Positions 58,392 to 64,000 of a DNA stretch of 64,000 nucleotides are shown piece by piece. Source of the DNA: Endocalyx cinctus (Eukaryota > Ascomycota > Sordariomycetes > Amphisphaeriales > Apiosporaceae). How positions within the stretch are numbered: the stretch's first letter is position 1; the number at the start of each line of letters is the position of its first letter. The notes below the pieces were generated by a model. The model saw only the letters and a list, made by a program, of their open reading frames with translations, did not search any database and had not been told where the DNA came from. Location: assembly GCA_001600455.1 (NCBI GenBank), contig BCKC01000011.1:957835-1021834 (forward strand), read 5' to 3'. The position numbers and the translations under genes are program-made.

Positions 58392-59828
58392 ATGAATAAC
58401 ATATCAGTTCGCAGAATAGCGACGATGGCAACTTCTCGAATGCGCAGCTGGTTCCCCGGCACGGCGTATCCCCTCGTCATCAGCGCGCCGATGGACTTCG
58501 TGACGAATCCAAAGCTCGCAACCGAGGTGACCAAAGCAGGCGGTCTAGGTCAGTTTTCTTACGTGTGCGCACATTAAATATTAGTTAATAATTATAACTG
58601 ACAAAATACTCCCAGGCTTTATTCAAGGAGGACGAGATTTCGCACCGGGCTCACCTGTTCTTAAGCAACTAGATAACCAGCTCCGTTCCGCGAGGACGCT
58701 CTTAGGCATAACAGAGGCAAATAGCGACACGCTCCCCATCGGCGTCGGCTTTGTCACCTACAGCCCGTCAACGCAACACTTTGCCGAAACGACCATCCCG
58801 ATCCTGTCTAAGCACCGACCCGCCATCGTCTGGCTGTTCGCGCCCGACCCTTCGGCACCTTCGACCTTACCGGACGTGATCGATTCCCTCAAGCGCGCGA
58901 GTACCCAAGGCAACTGGGTGCCGAGGGTCGCGGTTCAGGTCGGTACCGTGGCGGCCGCGAGGGAGGCCGTTCGGCACGGGGCCGACGTGGTCGTTGCTCA
59001 AGGCGCCGACGCCGGTGGTCACCAGTTCGCCGGTAGCGCGAGCTTCGTGAGCCTCGCGCCCGAGATCACCGATATGCTCCGCGATGAGTTCCCGGAGAGG
59101 GAAGTCGCCGTGTGGGCGGCCGGAGGCGTCGCGGACGGGAGAGGCGTTGCGGCGGCCTTGGCGTTGGGTGCGGAGGGCGTGGTATTGGGTACGAGGGTAA
59201 GGTTTTTGTCCTTCCACTAGATGCGATTAATGAAAATTCCCAGCATTTGGACAGGTTGTCAAGAATGTTTGAGTGAAGATGAAGATCTAATTCAGTCATA
59301 GTACATGGTTGCCACCGAATCAGACGCGCAAGATTACAAAAGAAAAGCTATCCTCTCGACATCAGACGGTGGCGCAAATACGGCGAAGTGAGCCATCCCA
59401 GTTTTATTTATTTTCCCTTCTAAAATGGATTCGAAATCTAACCATCCATAATTCTACTTCTTCTCTATGTAGATCTCAGTTACATGATCACGTTCAGGGT
59501 AATATGGATTGGCCAGACCATTATGACGGCCGTGCGGTCGTTCACCCCTCATTTCACGATCACAAGGCAGGTGTTCCCCTTGAGGACAACCAAAAACTAT
59601 TCCACTCTACAAAGCAGAAAGGGGATGTTTCTAGGATGATTACATGGTCGTAAGTCTCTTATCTCGGGTTAATCATCAACGATGTCAAGTCGGAGATTCT
59701 GAACTAATTAAATATCCAGCGGGACGGCGTGTGGGCTTGTGAAAGAAGAGTTACCGGCAGCTGAAATTACGAGGCAGGTCAGAGAAAGCGCATTAGAGGT
59801 TATATCGGCTTTCAAGAATGCTATATGA
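58392..59828 (+). CDS. Nitronate monooxygenase (2-nitropropane dioxygenase family)
   Basis: This is an FMN-dependent TIM-barrel enzyme that oxidises toxic alkyl nitronates such as propionate-3-nitronate. Exons are 58392-58548, 58616-59196, 59302-59387, 59473-59649 and 59720-59828 (369 residues), and all phases close. Family signatures are LVISAPMDFVTNPKLATEVT, GGLGFIQGGRDF, QGADAGGH (the conserved QGxxAGGH loop), VWAAGGVADGRGVAAALALG and EGVVLGTR. The C-terminal part (GNMDWPDHYDGRAVVHPSF and LPAAEITRQVRESALEVI) is typical of fungal members. Translation may start at 58392 or at the next in-frame ATG (58425). The extra eleven residues are short and basic. It is next to a zinc-cluster regulator gene and convergent with the D-2-hydroxyacid dehydrogenase gene (141 bp between stops). 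Confidence 0.93.
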
Positions 59829-59969
59829 TCTAGAAAAATCTCTATTGCAACAAGTTTACTCCCCGTGTCATAGCGTAATCTAGTATTTATTGTTAGATAA
59901 CGAAGAATGAAGTAAAGTTCATGAGACTTTTTTCTCTTAATCCAGATCATTACCAAGAAAACGAAACTG

Positions 59970-61174
59970 TTATTTCATCAGGTGTGCATTTACTGGGGTA
60001 AGAGGCTTCCCCTCCAGGAAGAACGACAGGATGTTCTCCATAGCTAGCCTCTCGAATCCGTGAACTGTGTCTACCGTACCGCCGGCGTTATGACATGTCA
60101 ACGTAACGTTTCGCATCTGCACAAGCTCCGGGTGCACGTTGGGCTCGTCCTTGTAGACGTCCAGACCGACAGCAAATAGGTGACCGACCTTTAGCGCGTG
60201 CACTAAGGCTTCCTCGTCGACGAGCGTGCCCCTAGCGATATTAACGAATCGCGCGCCCTTCTTAAACTTTGTCAAGCTCTCCGCATCGATGAGCGCCTTG
60301 CCCCCGAACGGCGTTGCCAGCACGACGCAGTCTGAAATCGCTAAGAGGTCATCGAGCTTCTCGTGATATGTTGCTTTCATGGAGTCTTCCAGCTCGGCTG
60401 ACTTGCGCACGATATCTTGGTAGTGAATAGTCATGCCCAGACCCGCGAACGCTTTCTTGGCAATCATGTACCCGATATTTCCCAATCCTATGATGCCCAG
60501 AACCCTGCCCTTAGGGTTACACGCCGTAAGAGGTGCGTTCTCGTGCGCTTCCATCCATATCCTAGGGTCGCCTGATTTACCCGCCATGTTCGACCACTGC
60601 ATGTTACGGAAGACGGATATGATGTGGTAGATCGCCATATCCGATACGGACTCCGACGATGCCTGAGCACCGTTGCAGTAGTATATACCTAGTTTTATGG
60701 TCAGTAAAGGTGGTGCTAACTAGTCGTACCTGAATATTAATAAATACCATGCTCGGCAAATATGTCCGTATCAGCCCAGTCAAACCCCGCTCCGGCACTG
60801 GCATATATCTTCATAGACTTCGGCGGCAAGGGCACCAGCTCCTTATCCCACCGACCCATTTCGCCGCCCGTACGCCAGAACGGTCGAAGTACCGCGTCAA
60901 AATCACCCCATCTTCGATCTTTGAGGGCATTCAGAAACGGCTCCCTCTGACGCTCCTCGAGGGTCGGACTGATTATATCGAACTCGAAGGCGAACCGCTT
61001 GAATAGCTCCGGGTTGTGCTGAGGCTGATCTCCGATATGGAGAATGACAGGTTTCTTGTTACTAATTATGGTAATAGGTAGTAAGTTCGCCGACGTAGAT
61101 ATATATACTAGAACATTTAAATTTCGTCTTCTTTTATGAATCTACGACAAAACAGCGCTTATCAAGCGCATCAT
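59970..61174 (-). CDS. D-isomer-specific 2-hydroxyacid dehydrogenase
   Basis: This is an NAD(P)-dependent reductase interconverting 2-oxo acids and D-2-hydroxy acids (glyoxylate/hydroxypyruvate reductase-like). Exons on the minus strand are 61174-61146 (29 nt), 61061-60748 and 60688-59970 (353 residues), and phases close. The catalytic domain starts NKKPVILHIGDQPQHN. The Rossmann motif is GIIGLGNIGYMIAKK. The catalytic triad is seen in FVNIARGTLVDE (Arg), DVYKDEPNVHPEL (Glu) and LTCHNAGGTVDT (His). The first exon is inferred. There is no in-frame ATG directly before NKKPV, and the proposed 29-nt exon (MMRLISAVLS) uses GTAGAT and ATTAG splice ends and closes in phase, but another start is possible. 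It may reduce 2-oxo acids produced by neighbouring oxidative steps; this is inferred. Confidence 0.88.
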
Positions 61175-62120
61175 TTGCCTAGGAGCCAGCTCGGCGGAAT
61201 CATATGTGGATCAAAGTGGGTGCGCCGGTTGGATCATAGATATGGCGGCAGATATCCCTATTTTTGGATCGGCGCAAGAGCCGAAACCGGCCCACGCTAT
61301 CTATCGCCGGCAGCCATAGTAGATGATCAAAAGCTGGAAAGGGGGAAAAAAGGGATGAATCTAGCATCGTGCATAGCTAATAGTAAATCAAGCGTTACGT
61401 CTTTCATAGGGGAGTGTATACTCCATTTAATCTGTTCTTTCGCTATTTTATTATTACTACAAAGGATTAGGCATGCTCTGATAGCATACTCACACGCTTT
61501 TCACAGAGATAGCTTCATCTGTTACGGGTTGGTATAGGCGAAATGAGAAAGCGTATAAAATAACCAATTGTTCAATCTAGGGAAATTGCGAGGATATAAT
61601 ATGTAGGCTAAATACAAGAAAGGAAGACCCTAAACAGATAGATAGATTATATACAAAGAAGGCTAGATGCGACTATATACAGGAGCAGTATATGATATAC
61701 TGCATTGGACATTCTAGCCTTTGACCAAAAAAAAAAAAAAAAAAGCGAAGGGAATGCCCCATGTTAAGGCGAATGGATGCCATACATGCCATGAAATGGT
61801 TACAGGAAAATAAGGGGGATATAATGAAGTGATGATGATAATGAGATCGAGGATTAGACGCGGGACGAAAAATCAATGAGTAGAAAAAAAGAAAAAAAAC
61901 TCCAGCCAATCCCTTTCCTAATCTAGGAATAAACAATAAGAAAGCGAATGTATGTTCTGTGGTCGTAGACCATTATAAAGTGGGCAAAAAGGTAGAAAAT
62001 AAACACCCTCCAATGCAAATGAGTAAAAAAGAAAAGAAAGGAAAGGGTATAAGATATATATAATGTTGATAGTCCACCCCCTTTAGAAATGCGACGTTTC
62101 AACTCTATACCAAAGCCCTT
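61175..62120. other. Intergenic upstream of 2-hydroxyacid dehydrogenase
   Basis: The first ~200 bp are GC-richer and hold several CGG/CCG triplets; the remainder is AT-rich 3' flank of the GH64 gene. The plus frame at 61136-61537 lacks any family resemblance and overlaps the dehydrogenase first exon, so I do not call it. Confidence 0.5.
61270..61283. promoter_or_regulatory. Candidate CGG-N8-CCG zinc-cluster site
   Basis: An inverted CGG-N8-CCG pair lies about 100 bp upstream of the proposed start of the 2-hydroxyacid dehydrogenase. Inverted CGG triplets with fixed spacing are classical Zn2Cys6 dimer sites, and such a regulator is encoded 4.4 kb away. Chance occurrence is possible. Confidence 0.25.
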
Positions 62121-63701
62121 CTAAAAACACCACAAACTCTTGAATACATTCTTGACCTTGTCGAGAAAAGAATCACTTCCTGATTTCTTGTCCTTATTAT
62201 CCTTGTTATCTTTTTTATCCTTGTTATCCTTGTTATCCTTGTTATCCTTGTTATCCTTGTTATCCTTGTTATCCTTGTTATCCTTGTTATCCTTGTTATC
62301 CTTGTTATCCTTGTTATCCTTGTTATCCTTGTTATCCTTGTTATCCTTGTTATCCTTGTTATCCTTGTTGTCCTTGTTACCCTTGTTACCGCCTGCACCG
62401 TCGTCGCGGTCACGCTGGGTACCGCCACCAGGGTTAGCGGGCGCGGCATCGCTCGTGGTAGGCCCGCCGACCGTGATGGTCAGCAGTTGCGGGTTTTCGT
62501 CGAAGACGGTACCGGCCTGGTCCGGCTCGGTCGAGTCGGAAGGGTTCACGTCGTCGTACGGGAAAGCGTACCCGCGGTTATCGATGTTGACGGCGTGGCA
62601 GATGCGCGCGTACTGGTTCGTCGGGGTCGCGGTGTAGTAGTTCGAGACCTGCTCGCCGTCCGGCTGGTTCGCGTCGGACAGGATCGTCGACCGGTTGAAG
62701 GCCGCGGCGAGACGCGCCCCGATCGCGCCCATCTCGTCCGCGGTATCGGCCGGGTAGCCGCCGAAGGGGCCCGTGGAGCAGCTGAACACGTCGACGGACG
62801 CCGGCTTCGCGAAGGTGCCCACGTTGTCGAAGGTGAGGAGGTCGTTCTTGACCCGGCCCGTCAACACGCCCCACTCCGCCTGCGTGTTCACCGTCAGGTC
62901 CGTGTCGGTGTACTTGGTCCAGACCTGGTTGACGTAGTCGTCGTACAAGCCGTCGAACAAGGTCGAGTTAATTACGCGCCCGCTGTTGGGGCTCAGGGCG
63001 CGCAGGTTCGACCCGTCGGACCCTTTCACGACGAGCTGCTCCCACCCGCCGCCCGCCTGCGTCAACATATTGCAGATGGTGTCCAACCCGTCTTTGGGGA
63101 TACCCTGGACCGTCTGGACCGCTCCCGAGGTGTTGGTGAGCTGGAGGGCGACGGGGAGGGCCACAAAGTCGACATAACTTATGTTGACGAACAGCTGGAA
63201 CGAATTGTAGGTAAACTCGCAGAAGCCCCACTACAGATTAACGGAGTTAGCGATGTATATACCATTTCCAGCGAGAGGGTGAGAAAGATGAAGATTGAGA
63301 GAAAATTTCAATATTGTTACGATGCAAAATAATTAAAGATAACTCACGTTGTAATTGTAGTTTGGATCCCCCGTGTTCGTCACGCTCGGCTCGACGATAT
63401 TTGGACCCGGATTCAGGAAAAAGTCCAGTTTATTGTTGATACAAAACCATATTCTACCCCCGGCTATCTGTGGGATCGTTAACGTTTGCGTAGAGCCCGC
63501 GGCGCCGAGTGAGATAGCTACGTCGGCTGCCAGTGCCGCTTGGGGTTGGGATGGCGAATCTGGGCGGTACACTGTTGTACCGTCACTCTGAATAAAACAT
63601 GGTTTGTTGTTGTTATTGATCTCGAGTCCTGTGACGTAGGCCCACGCATTGGAGGAGCCCGTGTTATTCACGATGGATATCTTGGTCGTCGACGGTGTCA
63701 T
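62121..63701 (-). CDS. GH64 beta-1,3-glucanase-like protein with KDN-repeat tail
   Basis: This is a glycoside hydrolase family 64 (laminaripentaose-producing glucanase / thaumatin-like fold) protein. Exons on the minus strand are 63701-63348 and 63230-62121 (487 residues), and the intron is phase 0. The N-terminal half ([38 protein letters not shown], and after splicing [20 protein letters not shown]) is the beta-barrel. The C-terminal half contains [30 protein letters not shown] and [20 protein letters not shown]. The family core ends near [10 protein letters not shown]. It is followed by a Gly/Asp linker, about twenty KDN tripeptides from a 9-bp minisatellite, and a terminal amphipathic segment ([17 protein letters not shown]). 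There is no N-terminal signal peptide, so the protein is either cytosolic or exported unconventionally, or its first exon is missing from this model. Confidence 0.9.
62188..62393. repeat. 9-bp coding minisatellite (KDN repeat)
   Basis: About twenty-two tandem copies of TTGTTATCC (plus strand) encode Lys-Asp-Asn on the minus strand within the GH64 gene. The inner copies are identical and the outer ones diverged, as expected for a length-variable array. The plus strand therefore contains a spurious Ser-Leu-Leu frame. Confidence 0.95.
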
Positions 63702-64000
63702 CTTGGTGTATGATATAGTACAAAAACACTAGCCTCAAATCCACCAAAAAAGAGAGAGAGCGAGAGAGAAAAGAATGATCTAATGAGATATGTACAGATA
63801 TCCGCTAAATCGGAAATAAGTGTTAGACGAAGAGGTAACGAGAGGATATGGGAATTGATATATGGGATTTAATAAATAACGGTAAAGAATGGACTTGATC
63901 TTGACATGACACAAGAGACGAATATACTAGGCCTCCCAACCTTTTATGAATAAATTATCTGACCACCGTTCAAGGCGCGACGACGATCGCTAACATCTTG
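63702..64000. promoter_or_regulatory. Upstream region of the GH64 gene
   Basis: This holds the promoter and 5' leader of the minus-strand GH64 gene, with an (AG)n patch at about 63752-63770. No other gene is seen before the window ends. Confidence 0.45.

Noticed and set aside
61136..61537. 133-codon plus-strand frame upstream of the 2-hydroxyacid dehydrogenase
   Set aside because: It overlaps the divergent promoter and proposed first exon, its composition is mixed, and it has no recognised domain.
62140..62637. Ser-Leu-Leu repeat protein on the plus strand
   Set aside because: This is the reverse reading of the KDN minisatellite in the GH64 gene.
62487..63332. 281-codon plus-strand frame opposite the GH64 gene
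   Set aside because: It is Val/Arg-rich shadow translation of a GC-rich exon and extends through the real intron.

Overview
This window is nuclear DNA from a filamentous ascomycete (Pezizomycotina; a Sordariomycete is likely, but the order cannot be fixed from sequence alone). Genes carry short GT..AG introns, several with clear CTAAC-type branch points. The gene content is typical of such fungi: a Chs7 chaperone, a KRE2-type GT15 mannosyltransferase, a Zn2Cys6 regulator, a PCL-type cyclin, a DUF4604 protein, secreted GH3, AA3 and AA12 enzymes, and a GH64 glucanase. Exon models were built by hand by requiring reading phase to close across canonical splice sites. Seventeen genes were resolved; two of them have one unresolved junction each.

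1-14.2 kb, enzyme-rich block. A secreted GMC (AA3-like) oxidoreductase and a nine-exon secreted GH3 glycosidase with a PA14 insert are followed by an apparent peptide or amide catabolism group. That group is a Dal5-type MFS permease and an M20-family hydrolase, both on the minus strand, facing a GCPII-like M28 peptidase on the plus strand.

16.4-37.8 kb, housekeeping and cell-surface block. It holds a type III membrane protein with two six-cysteine modules, an overlooked 75-residue protein, a decayed F-box/LRR gene, Chs7, a DUF4604 protein, a GT15 mannosyltransferase, an uncharacterised fungal protein family member, a secreted PQQ-type (AA12-like) dehydrogenase and a PCL-type cyclin.

37.8-52.7 kb, a 15-kb stretch with no gene I can support. 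It is rich in homopolymers and microsatellites and contains an unresolved-base gap between a T run and an A run, a 28-nt G run, and a few short coding-like relics.

52.7-63.7 kb, second accessory block. It contains a medium-chain reductase with a possible mitochondrial presequence, a Zn2Cys6 regulator whose DNA-binding domain needs an 18-nt microexon, a nitronate monooxygenase, a D-2-hydroxyacid dehydrogenase and a GH64 glucanase with a long (KDN)n tail. The first four could form a small regulated catabolic or detoxification cluster; that is inference from proximity only.

I found no CRISPR array, rRNA, convincing tRNA or intact transposon. The most notable observations are the M20 protein lacking three of the five usual metal ligands, the duplicated six-cysteine surface module, the unannotated 75-residue gene, the microexon-dependent zinc cluster, and a strongly over-represented intergenic 9-mer.
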